A stretch of DNA of 48,153 nucleotides from assembly GCA_937894165.1 (NCBI GenBank), contig CALCSX010000031.1:1-48153 (forward strand). Reading direction: 5' to 3'. The notes under the pieces are model-generated. The model saw nothing but the letters and a program-made list of their open reading frames with translations. It did no database searches and was not told where the DNA came from. The position numbers were made by a program, and so were the translations under genes. This DNA comes from an uncultured Saprospiraceae bacterium (GTDB taxonomy: Bacteria > Bacteroidota > Bacteroidia > Chitinophagales > Saprospiraceae). Shown piece by piece: positions 17,253 to 26,042 of the stretch (its first letter is position 1; every line of letters starts with the position of its first letter).

Positions 17253-18115
17253 ACAAGCAGATCTAACACGATCACAGTTCCAAAAATTACACTTGCAATT
17301 CCATTTGTGGTAAAAAAAGCTAAGTTAACTTTGGATAAATCTCCATTTCCTATAATTCTATGTTGGATAATTAATAAAGATCCAAAAATTATTAACCCCA
17401 CAAAATGAAATATACCTGCGTTTTCATAATTTATAAAACTAAGATATATAGCATAAGCACAAATTAAGAAACTTAGTAAATGAAATATTCGAGAAACGTT
17501 TAAGGCATTTTTGAAACCCAATTTTTGTGGGATTGAATGAAGACCTTGCTCTTCGTCAAATTCCCGATCTTGAAGAGAATAGATTATATCAAAACCACTT
17601 ACCCAAAATAAAACTGATAAGCCATATAAAAACACTATTGTATTCCAATAGGGCCACACTGTGAAGTAAGCTCCTATGGGCGCTAAGGCCAGCCCAAGAC
17701 CAAGAACCAAATGACACATTGCAGTAAAACGCTTTGTATAAGAGTATCCTAAAACAATTAATAAAGCTATCGGGGATAAAAAGAAACAGAGACTATTTAT
17801 AAAATAGGTAGCCACTACAAATCCTATACAATTTATGATAGTAAATATGAGCGCTCTCTTTGGACTAATTATACCACTAGGTATTTCTCGGATTGCAGTT
17901 CTAGGGTTTAGTTTGTCAATATCCCGATCCAAGTAACGATTGAAAGACATAGCTGCAGACCTGGCAAAAACCATACACACAATCATAAGGAAAAAAAGCC
18001 TATTCGACCAGACTGTGGTAATATTTTCGCTAGTAGCAAGAGTAAAGCCAATTATTGCGAAGGGAAGTGCAAAAATTGTATGTGAAAATTTAATAAGCGA
18101 AAAGTAACTCTTCAT
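17249..18115 (-). CDS. mqnP: UbiA-family prenyltransferase, probable menaquinone prenyltransferase MqnP
   Basis: An integral-membrane prenyltransferase of 288 residues with about nine hydrophobic helices. The first aspartate motif is N59-x3-D63-x3-D67-x4-R-T (NRYLDRDIDKLNPRT). The second is YSLQDREFDEEQGLHSIP (about 180-197). The family attaches a polyprenyl chain from its diphosphate to an aromatic ring. UbiA (4-hydroxybenzoate) and MqnP (1,4-dihydroxy-6-naphthoate) share these motifs. The futalosine genes mqnA, mqnB and mqnE nearby make MqnP the better reading. It lies downstream of the DUF1573 gene, with a hairpin between them. Confidence 0.8.
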   Translation of the reverse strand: MKSYFSLIKFSHTIFALPFAIIGFTLATSENITTVWSNRLFFLMIVCMVFARSAAMSFNRYLDRDIDKLNPRTAIREIPSGIISPKRALIFTIINCIGFVVATYFINSLCFFLSPIALLIVLGYSYTKRFTAMCHLVLGLGLALAPIGAYFTVWPYWNTIVFLYGLSVLFWVSGFDIIYSLQDREFDEEQGLHSIPQKLGFKNALNVSRIFHLLSFLICAYAIYLSFINYENAGIFHFVGLIIFGSLLIIQHRIIGNGDLSKVNLAFFTTNGIASVIFGTVIVLDLLV

Positions 18116-18125
18116 AATATATAAA

Positions 18126-18157
18126 ATGAGAGCCTGCTTTCATAAACAGGCTCTCAT
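18126..18157 (-). terminator. hairpin between DUF1573 gene and mqnP
   Basis: An 11-base perfect inverted repeat (atgagagcctg and caggctctcat) with a 10-base loop. Reading leftwards it is followed by TTTTAT. It lies after the DUF1573 stop and just before the mqnP start, so it may terminate the first transcript or only attenuate read-through. Confidence 0.7.
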
Positions 18158-18179
18158 ATTTTATTAATTATACACCTAA

Positions 18180-18728
18180 CTATTGAGCTGGTTCAGGAGT
18201 ACCTTCCAATACACCTTTGATAGTCAACACAGTAGTAGATGGATTTGTATTTGCAGTAATGCTAACATTTTTGCTTTGAGGTCCGGTTTTTCCTTTTCCA
18301 TCAAATTTTACTTTAATTTCACCTTCTCCACCTGCAGGAATTGGCTCTTTTGGCCATTCAGGAACAGTACATCCGCAAGATCCTTTAGCATTCGTAATAA
18401 CTAGAGGCTCTGATCCTGTATTTTTAAATTTATATACATGATCAACAAATTCTCCGGTTTTTCTAGTGCCGAAATCATAAACCGGCTCTTCAAAAGAAAT
18501 AGTAGTAGCAGGACCGCTAGGAGCTGCTTCTGCATTGCCTGCATCACCTATATTATTCACTGCACCATTTCCAGGGTTGGAAGTAGCCATTGGAGAATTA
18601 GCATCTGTGCCAGACATTGTTTCTACAGTATCTGTTTCATCTGTGGAAGTTTCATCGCCACAGCTTGTTAATCCTAATCCAAGAATCAAAACCAATGACG
18701 CTAGGGAAAACTTAATAGTCTTTTTCAT
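18180..18728 (-). CDS. DUF1573 domain lipoprotein
   Basis: A 182-residue lipoprotein. A signal peptide ends in the lipobox L-T-S-C23 (LGLGLTSCGD). A low-complexity linker rich in D, E, T, S, N, G and A (about 25-75) follows. The DUF1573 domain (about 78-178) shows FEEPVYDFGTRKTGEFVDHVYKFKNTGSEPLVI, NAKGSCGCTVPEWPKEPIPAGG and a final beta-sandwich strand. DUF1573 is an Ig-like or ASPM/SPD-2/Hydin-type fold, frequent in Bacteroidota outer-membrane and periplasmic proteins. The function is unknown; C-G-C may bind metal or form a disulfide. Lysine at +2 would favour the inner membrane in enterobacteria, but that rule does not hold in Bacteroidota. Confidence 0.9.
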   Translation of the reverse strand: MKKTIKFSLASLVLILGLGLTSCGDETSTDETDTVETMSGTDANSPMATSNPGNGAVNNIGDAGNAEAAPSGPATTISFEEPVYDFGTRKTGEFVDHVYKFKNTGSEPLVITNAKGSCGCTVPEWPKEPIPAGGEGEIKVKFDGKGKTGPQSKNVSITANTNPSTTVLTIKGVLEGTPEPAQ

Positions 18729-18819
18729 AATTTATCTTATTTTTTATGCAAATATAATTAATTGAAAAACTTTTCCAGTCAATTTCTTATCGTTTAATGT
18801 TAATAATTTTTAAAATGTG

Positions 18820-20490
18820 TTATTTTTTTCCCAATTTTTCTAAAAACGCATCGCAAGACAGAGTATTTAAACAATTTTCTTTAAATAGTCCTCCTCTCCT
18901 AGCCGATGTAATTCCATATGTAACATGATCAATACCGGAAATACTATGTGCGTCCGGGTTTATGCAAATTTTAATACCTAGGTTTTGAGCTTCATCTACC
19001 AATGTATAATCCAAATCAAGCCTTTGAGGAGAAGCATTTAATTCAATATGAACATTGTTATTCAAACACGCCTCAAAAATTCTGTCATAATCTAATTCGT
19101 ATCCGTTTCGAGATAACATCACTCTTCCTGATGGATGACCTAAAATATTGGAATATGGGTTTTCTATAGCTTTTATTAAACGATTGGTAGCTTTTTCTTT
19201 ATCCATATTTAAATTAGAATGGACGGAAATAATGACAACATCCAGCAATTGTAAAATTTTATCAGAATAATCTAAACTTCCATCCGGTAAAATATCACAT
19301 TCAATACCTTTCAATATTTTTATTATGCCCGAATACTTTTCGTTAAGAATATCAATTTGATCTAATTGTATCAATAATCTGTCTTCACTTAAACCATTGG
19401 CATAAAATGCAAATTTGGAATGATCAGTTATGACAATATATTCAAAATTTCTAACGATCGCAGCCTCAATCATCTCCTCCAATGTATTTATACCATCACT
19501 ATATGTCGTATGCAAGTGGACAAGACCCTTTAAATCCTCTCTCTTGACTAAATTATGTTCATTTTGGTAAAGCATGGGATTGTGCCAAATTTCCGGAGAA
19601 TTAATAGGAAAAATTGGACCAAATAGCTCATTATTAAATTGATCCAGATTTCTAGAATTGATAAGATCCCGGAAATTAATACTCGAATTGGGGTCAGTTA
19701 AGAATTTAATTTGCACATCTTCTAAGATAATGTTACCTAATAAATTTGCGAAATAATCACTATTTATAGTATTCAATGCCAAGTGGTTAACAAATATTTC
19801 CGGATGATTATCAGCCGTCAGCAAATATCTATTATTATCTAATGGACGCAATAAAAAATCATCCGGGATTCTAATACTTTGATCCGATATGTACAGAAGT
19901 TCTATTTGATCGATAATCTGCTCCTTTCTTAATAATGCTCCTACTGTGAAAATAAAACCCTCAGTATTAATCTCAGTTAATTTAGCAATTAAATCATTAA
20001 CATATTGCAGGGCATCAGGATAAAGCATTTTGCCCTTGGAAGTGAAATAGAATTGTAGCTTTTCTTCAATTGTTTTTTGTGATTTGGCTCCAAAGCCTTT
20101 ATATTCGATTAACCTGTTTTCAGTACATGCATACATTAATGCTCCAGGATCTTCGATGCCCATTATTTTCCAAATAATATCCACTTTTTTGGGTCCTAAA
20201 CCACTTATACCAAGTAATTCAACTACTCCGGGAGGCGTTTTCATCTTAAGTTCTTCAAATAGGCTAAAAGTATCGGTACTTTGAATTTCTAAAATCTTTT
20301 CAGCGATAGCCTTTCCCACACCGGGAATTAATTCTAGTTGGTCTTTTGACATCAACATTAAAGGATCTCCGACTTTTCGCAGAGAAATATAAGCATTATT
20401 ATAAGATTTAGTCTTAAATGGATTTTCACCATGCAACTCTAATAATGCGCCGGTTAATTTAAAGATTGAGGCAATTTGTTTATTTGTCAT
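18820..20490 (-). CDS. polX: PolX-type protein with intact PHP nuclease domain but degenerate polymerase motif
   Basis: A 556-residue protein laid out like bacterial PolX. An 8-kDa/HhH N-terminal region (about 1-145) carries LIPGVGKAIAEKI, ISGLGPKKVDII and KGFGAKSQKTI. A palm/thumb-like middle (about 160-310) follows, then a PHP domain (about 320-556). The PHP metal ligands look complete: H325-x-H327 (HLHTTYSDG), T-D-H-S (355-358), GIEC (E397), VH (423-424), GHPSGR (451-456), and NPDAH (511-515). The palm motif, normally G-S-x-x-R-G-x-x-x-x-x-D-x-D, reads GALLRKEQIIDQIELL at 184-199, so the two catalytic aspartates align with Q195 and E197. Polymerase activity is therefore unlikely. The protein may act as a nuclease in repair. 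Confidence 0.85.
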   Translation of the reverse strand: MTNKQIASIFKLTGALLELHGENPFKTKSYNNAYISLRKVGDPLMLMSKDQLELIPGVGKAIAEKILEIQSTDTFSLFEELKMKTPPGVVELLGISGLGPKKVDIIWKIMGIEDPGALMYACTENRLIEYKGFGAKSQKTIEEKLQFYFTSKGKMLYPDALQYVNDLIAKLTEINTEGFIFTVGALLRKEQIIDQIELLYISDQSIRIPDDFLLRPLDNNRYLLTADNHPEIFVNHLALNTINSDYFANLLGNIILEDVQIKFLTDPNSSINFRDLINSRNLDQFNNELFGPIFPINSPEIWHNPMLYQNEHNLVKREDLKGLVHLHTTYSDGINTLEEMIEAAIVRNFEYIVITDHSKFAFYANGLSEDRLLIQLDQIDILNEKYSGIIKILKGIECDILPDGSLDYSDKILQLLDVVIISVHSNLNMDKEKATNRLIKAIENPYSNILGHPSGRVMLSRNGYELDYDRIFEACLNNNVHIELNASPQRLDLDYTLVDEAQNLGIKICINPDAHSISGIDHVTYGITSARRGGLFKENCLNTLSCDAFLEKLGKK

Positions 20491-20519
20491 AAAGTTCCAA
20501 GCTGTTAAGGAATAAAAAA

Positions 20520-20527
20520 CAAAAGTA
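20520..20527 (-). promoter_or_regulatory. candidate -7 element for the PolX-type gene
   Basis: Read leftwards, TACTTTTG matches the Bacteroidota -7 consensus TAnnTTTG. It lies 30 bases before the start codon of the PolX-type gene. No convincing -33 TTTG lies at the right distance, and chance matches are frequent in such AT-rich DNA. Confidence 0.25.
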
Positions 20528-20653
20528 AATAAAAACCAAAACCAATCATAAAAAACAATATTTGTAGGGCTGTATTATTAAATTGAAATCTTTACTCTTA
20601 ATAAAAAAGCTGCCAAGATTTTTCTAAATTGCAAAATAATTCTCCTCATTTTT

Positions 20654-21124
20654 ATGAACCCATTACACTTAAAGATAGATTTATTCAAGTTTAAATCTTT
20701 GCTCAAGATTAAAAAAGATAATGGTGTAATTCGAATCCTTGATCCTTTTAGAAATAAATATGTTAAAGCTGATCCTGAAGAGTGGGTAAGACAATTACTT
20801 TTAAAGTATTTAGTTATTGATTGTGCCTATCCCACAGGTAGAATTAGTGTTGAAAAATCTTTAACGATTAATAAATTAAATAAACGGTTTGACGGTTTGG
20901 TTTATGACGAGGGAATGAAACCTCTCGTATTAATTGAATGTAAATCACCGTATATTAAACTGTCCACAGATACATTAAATCAAATAATGATTTATAATTT
21001 AAAATCAAATGCCCCTTATATTATAATAAGTAATGGCATAGATACTGTCATGGGGAAGGTAGATTTTCAAGAAAAAAGTTATCTTTGGTTTTCAAAAATA
21101 TTAAGCTACAAAGAACTCATTTAA
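20654..21124 (+). CDS. HsdR-N-like (HSDR_N_2) PD-(D/E)XK-fold protein, orphan
   Basis: A 156-residue protein that matches the type I restriction enzyme R-subunit N-terminal domain type 2. The nuclease-like core is visible: a helix with EEWVRQLLLKYL (about 42-53), then RFDGLVYD (D80) and LVLIECKSPYI (E95-x-K97), giving the D...E-x-K of the PD-(D/E)XK fold. It is followed by LNQIMIYNLKSNAPYIIISNG. It carries no helicase domain, and no hsdM or hsdS gene is near, so this is not a restriction system. Bacteroidota often carry this stand-alone protein as a core gene. Its job is unknown; nucleic-acid binding or cleavage is a reasonable guess. The tdh gene starts 6 bases after its stop. Confidence 0.85.
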   Translation: MNPLHLKIDLFKFKSLLKIKKDNGVIRILDPFRNKYVKADPEEWVRQLLLKYLVIDCAYPTGRISVEKSLTINKLNKRFDGLVYDEGMKPLVLIECKSPYIKLSTDTLNQIMIYNLKSNAPYIIISNGIDTVMGKVDFQEKSYLWFSKILSYKELI

Positions 21125-21130
21125 GTAAAT

Positions 21131-22063
21131 ATGACGCAAATAACTAAAATTTTAATTACAGGTGCCGGGGGGCAAATTGGACCATTATTGGCTGAAGCTT
21201 TAGGTAAAATATACGGGGTTGATAATATAATACTTTCTGATATCAGAGCCATTGAAGTTGCTCCATTTAAGACAGAGATTTTAGATGTTTGCGATGCAAA
21301 TCGATTGAAGGAATTAATCTCCTCTCACCAGATTACAGAAATATACCACATGGCTGCTATTTTATCAGCTAAAGGCGAACAGAATCCATTAAAAACCTGG
21401 AATATAAATATGCAAGGCTTATTAAATGTATTTGATACCGCCGTCGAAATGAATTTAAATAAAGTTTTTTACCCAAGTTCCATTGCAGCGTTTGGGATGA
21501 ATATTGATCTTAGCGCTGTTGGGCAAAATGCCAATCTCACCCCCACCACTGTTTATGGCATAAGTAAATCGGCAGGTGAATTATGGGCAAATTATTATTT
21601 CCAAAGATATAAGCTAGATGTAAGGTCTTTGAGATATCCCGGTATAATCTCTTATCAAACATTACCCGGTGGAGGAACGACAGATTATGCCGTTGAAATA
21701 TTTCATGAAGCGAAAAAGGAGCAGAAATACACCAGTTACATAGATAAAAATACAGTATTGCCAATGATGTATATGGACGATGCTATAAAGGCAACATTGG
21801 ATATAATGCATGCACCCGCAGCCAGTATAAGTGTTAGAACCTCTTACAATTTGGCAGCATTTTCTTTTAGTCCTTCTCAATTAGCAGAAGGCATTAGACA
21901 GCATATACCGGGTTTTGTGATGAACTATGCACCAGACTTTAGACAAAAGATTGCTGAAGGATGGCCACAGGTGATTGACGATAAAAAAGCGCGAGAGGAC
22001 TGGGGTTGGCAAGAAGAATATGACATGGATGCTTTAATAGATATAATGCTTAAGAACGTATAA
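21131..22063 (+). CDS. tdh: L-threonine 3-dehydrogenase (NAD-dependent epimerase/SDR type)
   Basis: A 310-residue extended short-chain dehydrogenase. The NAD loop is ITGAGGQIGPLLAE (about 9-22), and the catalytic Y-x3-K is YGISK (about 143-147), with PSSIAAFG carrying the active serine. It resembles UDP-glucose 4-epimerase, but the family member directly upstream of kbl is the epimerase-like threonine dehydrogenase known from Bacteroidota (Flavobacterium frigidimaris type). It oxidises L-threonine to 2-amino-3-ketobutyrate with NAD+. The product is the substrate of the next gene, 12 bases downstream, and the pair forms the threonine-to-glycine route. The symbol is used for the function; the protein is unrelated to zinc-type E. 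coli Tdh. Confidence 0.9.
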   Translation: MTQITKILITGAGGQIGPLLAEALGKIYGVDNIILSDIRAIEVAPFKTEILDVCDANRLKELISSHQITEIYHMAAILSAKGEQNPLKTWNINMQGLLNVFDTAVEMNLNKVFYPSSIAAFGMNIDLSAVGQNANLTPTTVYGISKSAGELWANYYFQRYKLDVRSLRYPGIISYQTLPGGGTTDYAVEIFHEAKKEQKYTSYIDKNTVLPMMYMDDAIKATLDIMHAPAASISVRTSYNLAAFSFSPSQLAEGIRQHIPGFVMNYAPDFRQKIAEGWPQVIDDKKAREDWGWQEEYDMDALIDIMLKNV

Positions 22064-22075
22064 AATATTTTAGAA

Positions 22076-23269
22076 ATGAAGAATAACATCAATGAAACAA
22101 TAGGAAAAGAACTTGAAGAACTTAAAAGTCAAGGATTATTCAAGAGGGAAAGGATTATTAGTACTGCACAGTCCGCCGAAATCAAGGCTCAGCCGGGCGG
22201 GGAAGTCCTGAATTTTTGTGCCAATAATTATTTAGGTTTATCATCTCATCCTGAAGTTATCGAAGCAGCCAAGGCTACGATCGATTCGCATGGTTTTGGA
22301 ATGTCGTCTGTAAGATTTATCTGCGGTACCCAGGATATTCATAAAGAATTAGAAAGAAGGATAGCCAAATTTTTAGGTCTGGAAGATGCTATTTTGTATG
22401 CTGCAGCCTTCGATGCAAATGGTGGATTATTTGAACCACTGTTAGGTGAGGAAGATGCGATAATAAGTGATGAATTAAATCATGCTTCTATAATTGACGG
22501 TATCAGGCTGTGTAAAGCAAAGCGCTTCAGATACAAGAATAATGATATGGGGGATTTAGAAGAGAAGTTAAAAGAAGCAAAATCCGGGGGGGCGCGTAGG
22601 ATAATGATTGCATCGGATGGCGTATTTTCAATGGATGGCTACTTGGCACAAGTTGACAAAATATGTGATTTGGCGGAGAAATATGGTGCCTTAACTATGT
22701 TGGATGAATGTCATGCCTCAGGTTTTATGGGAGCCTCAGGTCGTGGAACACATGAGCATCATAACAGTATTGGCAGAGTTGACATAATTACCGGAACATT
22801 CGGTAAGGCATTAGGTGGGGCTTCCGGAGGATTTACCGCAGCCAGCAAAGAAATAGTAGAATTGCTCAGACAGAAATCTAGACCTTACTTATTTTCGAAT
22901 ACCCTCGCTCCTGCAATCGTTGGTGCAAGTATAAAAGTTTTAGATTTATTAGAAGGAAGTACAGCTCTGAGAGATAAATTGGAAAGTAATACAAAATACT
23001 TCAGAAAAGGTATGACAGAGGCAGGATTCGACATTTTGCCGGGAGTGCATCCTATCACGCCTGTAATGTTATATGATGCTAAGTTAGCACAAGATTTCGC
23101 AGATGAACTTTTGAAAGAGGGAATTTATGTAATAGGCTTTTTCTTTCCTGTTGTACCTAAGGGGAAGGCTCGTATTCGAGTTCAGATATCGGCCGGACAT
23201 GAAATAGAACACTTAGATAAAGCTATTGAGGCATTTACCAAGGTAGGTAAGAAATTAAAAGTGATTTAA
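22076..23269 (+). CDS. kbl: glycine C-acetyltransferase (2-amino-3-ketobutyrate CoA ligase)
   Basis: A 397-residue PLP enzyme of the alpha-oxoamine synthase family. It cleaves 2-amino-3-ketobutyrate with CoA to glycine and acetyl-CoA. Motifs are [20 protein letters not shown] (about 46-65), [19 protein letters not shown] (the CoA/substrate region), the PLP aspartate and histidine in [13 protein letters not shown], and the cofactor lysine in [14 protein letters not shown] (about K243). The length is normal. Related synthases (BioF, HemA, SPT) share the fold, but ICGTQ-x-H and the pairing with tdh support Kbl. An imperfect hairpin follows. Confidence 0.93.
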   Translation: MKNNINETIGKELEELKSQGLFKRERIISTAQSAEIKAQPGGEVLNFCANNYLGLSSHPEVIEAAKATIDSHGFGMSSVRFICGTQDIHKELERRIAKFLGLEDAILYAAAFDANGGLFEPLLGEEDAIISDELNHASIIDGIRLCKAKRFRYKNNDMGDLEEKLKEAKSGGARRIMIASDGVFSMDGYLAQVDKICDLAEKYGALTMLDECHASGFMGASGRGTHEHHNSIGRVDIITGTFGKALGGASGGFTAASKEIVELLRQKSRPYLFSNTLAPAIVGASIKVLDLLEGSTALRDKLESNTKYFRKGMTEAGFDILPGVHPITPVMLYDAKLAQDFADELLKEGIYVIGFFFPVVPKGKARIRVQISAGHEIEHLDKAIEAFTKVGKKLKVI

Positions 23270-23281
23270 AATATTATAAAA

Positions 23282-23312
23282 ATTGAGAGAGGCTTAGACA
23301 ACCTCCCTCGAT
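23282..23312. terminator. imperfect hairpin between kbl and aspartate kinase
   Basis: An inverted repeat of 11 bases per arm with one mismatch and one G-T pair (attgagagagg and cctccctcgat), followed by TTTTT on the plus side. It lies between convergent genes, and its T-run reaches the stop of the minus-strand gene. It probably serves kbl. Confidence 0.55.
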
Positions 23313-23314
23313 TT

Positions 23315-24610
23315 TTAATTTTCTTTTCTTTTCAATAATGGAATATCTTTTACTACCATTTGTATTGTTTTAGGAATTGACTCTTCCAAAACTACCAATT
23401 TCCCCTTTTTCAATTGCTGCACGATTTCATCCTGATAATGTCTGATAGTTATCAATTCGAGACCATCTTCCTTTTGGGTATTAAAATTATCACTAAGTTC
23501 GTCAATCACATTTTGAATTCTATCCGGAATATTAGTTACTATAACCGAAAAGCTGACGGCAGTATTCCTCATCATATTTACAAATAATCGATGTTTAGCG
23601 AATAATTGAAAAAGATAGGCCAGGTGATGCTCTACAACAAATGAGAAGTCTTTTGGGGCTATACTTATCTGAGTTTGGTTTTTTTCAACAACCACTATGG
23701 GAGGATAATGCAAATCGGAACGATTACTAATTAATGTTCCTTCACCTTCCGGATTGAGAAAAGATTTAACATGCAGTGGAATGTTCTTATTTTGAAGTGG
23801 TTTGATGGTCTTTGGGTGAATAACGGAAGCCCCATAATATGTCATCTCAACTGCTTCGAGATAAGACAAATGATCCAATTTTACCACATTATCAAAAAGT
23901 CGAGGATCAGCAGATAGTACACCGGGAACATCCTTCCAAATGGTCATATTTTCTGCATCAACGCAATATGATAAAATAGCTGCACTGAAATCTGATCCTT
24001 CTCTACCTAAAGTGACGGTATTATTATCCGAAGTAGCACCAATAAATCCTTGAGTAACAATTACATCACAACTATTTAAAGCAGGATTCACGAAATTTTT
24101 TACATTTTGTTGGGTGACATCCCAGATTATGCTGCCTTCTCGGTAAATTTCATCTGTTCTAATAACATCTCTTGCATCCAACCACTTACAGTTGATATTC
24201 AAACTCTTTAGATAAGCAGCTACTATATGGGAGGACATTAATTCACCAATAGATACAATCTGGTCATAAACATAATCATAGGAATCTTTAGGCTCCTCCT
24301 CTACCACCCAGTCAATTTCAACCCACAGATCATTAACGACATTGTATATAGCATGATCTTTGGCAAATAAACCATTCATAATACTTAAATGATTGTTCTT
24401 AACAACATCCATTTTCGATCGAACATTGTCATAATCGTTGAAATAGGCTTCGACTACTTCTTCCAAAGCATTTGTGGTCTTTCCTAAGGCTGACACAACA
24501 ATAACCGTTTTTGTTTTTCGATAATCTTTGACAATTCTACCAACATTTTCAATACCGGGAATATCTTTGATTGATGCACCGCCGAATTTGTATACATTAA
24601 TGCCATTCAT
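23315..24610 (-). CDS. aspartate kinase
   Basis: A monofunctional aspartate kinase of 431 residues that phosphorylates L-aspartate, the entry step for lysine, methionine and threonine. The start motif VYKFGGASIKD gives the K-F-G-G-x-S signature. VVSALGKTTNAL, the GSDFSAAILS ATP/aspartate loop, and WKDVPGVLSADPRLF are also present. The C-terminal part from about 310 is the ACT-type regulatory region. Feedback control by lysine or threonine is likely, but the residues cannot be judged by eye. ATG at 24610 is chosen; an in-frame TTG at 24628 would add six residues. No homoserine dehydrogenase domain follows, so it is not a ThrA fusion. Confidence 0.93.
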   Translation of the reverse strand: MNGINVYKFGGASIKDIPGIENVGRIVKDYRKTKTVIVVSALGKTTNALEEVVEAYFNDYDNVRSKMDVVKNNHLSIMNGLFAKDHAIYNVVNDLWVEIDWVVEEEPKDSYDYVYDQIVSIGELMSSHIVAAYLKSLNINCKWLDARDVIRTDEIYREGSIIWDVTQQNVKNFVNPALNSCDVIVTQGFIGATSDNNTVTLGREGSDFSAAILSYCVDAENMTIWKDVPGVLSADPRLFDNVVKLDHLSYLEAVEMTYYGASVIHPKTIKPLQNKNIPLHVKSFLNPEGEGTLISNRSDLHYPPIVVVEKNQTQISIAPKDFSFVVEHHLAYLFQLFAKHRLFVNMMRNTAVSFSVIVTNIPDRIQNVIDELSDNFNTQKEDGLELITIRHYQDEIVQQLKKGKLVVLEESIPKTIQMVVKDIPLLKRKEN

Positions 24611-24724
24611 ATTGTGAATTTTGGGCAAATATACAATTTATGAAAATAGCAAATCCCGCAAATTCATAGTTTATCAAAAATATTACTGTTGAAATAAATA
24701 TCTTTACCGACATATAAATATTTA

Positions 24725-25966
24725 ATGATTCAAGATAAATTATTGAAAACAGCAATTATCGGAGGTGGAGCAGCCGGTTTTTTCGCAGCCTCTAATATTT
24801 CAGAGGCATTACCCAATATGGAAATTCACATTTTCGAAAGTTCGCGGAGAATTTTAGAGAAAGTCAGAATTTCAGGGGGTGGAAGATGTAATGTTACCCA
24901 CAAGCCAATGGATGTGAAAGAATTAATAAAATTCTATCCACGAGGAAATAGAGAATTATTAGGCCCTTTTACCAGATTTAGCTGCCAGGATACAATGAAT
25001 TGGTTTGAAGAAAGAGGTGTAGAATTAAAAACGGAATCTGATGGTAGAATATTTCCGGTGAGCAATAGTAGTGAAACAATCATAAATTGTTTGACAAGTT
25101 GTTTAAATAAATCTAATGTACAATTACATTTGACTGAAAAAATAAATGAAATTAATGCAAATAATGAGAATAAATTTAATCTAAAAACTAGAGACAGCCT
25201 ATTTGAAGATTTTGACTATATAATCATTTCGACCGGCAGCTCGCCCTCAGGCTTAGAACTTGTAAAAAATATGGGGTTGCCTATCACGGATCTTATACCC
25301 TCACTTTTTACCTTTCACACCAAAGAGAATTGGCCTAAGGAATTAATGGGGCTTTCAGTTGAAAATGTTAGAATTAGAATTGAAAATCACAAAATTCAAA
25401 GTGAAGGTCCTCTTTTATTTACCCACTGGGGACTCAGTGGTCCTGCTGTTTTGAAAATGAGTTCTTTTGCAGCGAAAGAACTATTTGAATTAAGTTATAA
25501 TACCACAGTTTATATAAATTGGTTACCTAATCTTTCGGAGAGTGACATTATAGAATTAATTGATGAAGCAATAAGGCAATTTCCTAAAAAACTATCTAGA
25601 AACACTTCTTTATTTAACCTACCGATACGTCTGTGGGTATCGTTGTTGACATTTAATGGAATTGAGGAAAAGGTAATGATTGAATTTTCCAAGAAAGATA
25701 AGAATAAGCTGATCAACTCGCTTATGCATACTTCTCTTCAAATGGTAGGCAAATCTACTTTCAAGGAAGAGTTCGTCACTTGTGGGGGTATTGAATTGAA
25801 TGCTATCAATCTTAAAACTTTCGAAAGCAAATTGCATCCCAATATTCATTTAGTCGGTGAATTATTAAATATCGATGGATTGACAGGTGGATTTAATTTT
25901 CAGGCAGCCTGGACCGGAGGATGGCATGCCGCTCAGTCTATAATTGAAAAGGTAAGTAAGTCGTAG
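24725..25966 (+). CDS. HI0933/YhiN-family FAD flavoprotein ('aminoacetone oxidase' family)
   Basis: A 413-residue FAD-dependent oxidoreductase. The dinucleotide loop is IIGGGAAGFFAASN (about 12-25). The family marks are KVRISGGGRCNVTHKP (about 46-61), the WGLSGPAVLKMS stretch, and the C-terminal GLTGGFNFQAAWTGGWHAAQSI. Members are called HI0933-like, YhiN, or aminoacetone oxidase after one characterised streptococcal enzyme. The true substrate in most species is unknown. If the aminoacetone name holds, it would handle the spontaneous decarboxylation product of 2-amino-3-ketobutyrate, which the nearby tdh makes. That link is inference. It is divergent from aspartate kinase and ends at a strong hairpin. 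Confidence 0.85.
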   Translation: MIQDKLLKTAIIGGGAAGFFAASNISEALPNMEIHIFESSRRILEKVRISGGGRCNVTHKPMDVKELIKFYPRGNRELLGPFTRFSCQDTMNWFEERGVELKTESDGRIFPVSNSSETIINCLTSCLNKSNVQLHLTEKINEINANNENKFNLKTRDSLFEDFDYIIISTGSSPSGLELVKNMGLPITDLIPSLFTFHTKENWPKELMGLSVENVRIRIENHKIQSEGPLLFTHWGLSGPAVLKMSSFAAKELFELSYNTTVYINWLPNLSESDIIELIDEAIRQFPKKLSRNTSLFNLPIRLWVSLLTFNGIEEKVMIEFSKKDKNKLINSLMHTSLQMVGKSTFKEEFVTCGGIELNAINLKTFESKLHPNIHLVGELLNIDGLTGGFNFQAAWTGGWHAAQSIIEKVSKS

Positions 25967-25987
25967 AAACATTGAAAATAAAAGTAT

Positions 25988-26021
25988 AAAAAAAGGTCAC
26001 CGAAACTGGTGACCTTTTTTT
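25988..26021. terminator. bidirectional hairpin terminator between the flavoprotein and T9SS cargo genes
   Basis: A perfect 14-base inverted repeat (aaaaaaaggtcacc and its complement) with loop gaaact and flanking A and T runs, between convergent genes. It is a textbook intrinsic terminator in both directions. Confidence 0.92.
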
Positions 26022-26042
26022 ATACTCGTTTTGTTTTGAAAT

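Noticed and set aside
20654..21124. Type I restriction-modification system
   Set aside because: Only an HsdR N-terminal-like domain is present. There is no helicase domain, methylase or specificity subunit nearby.
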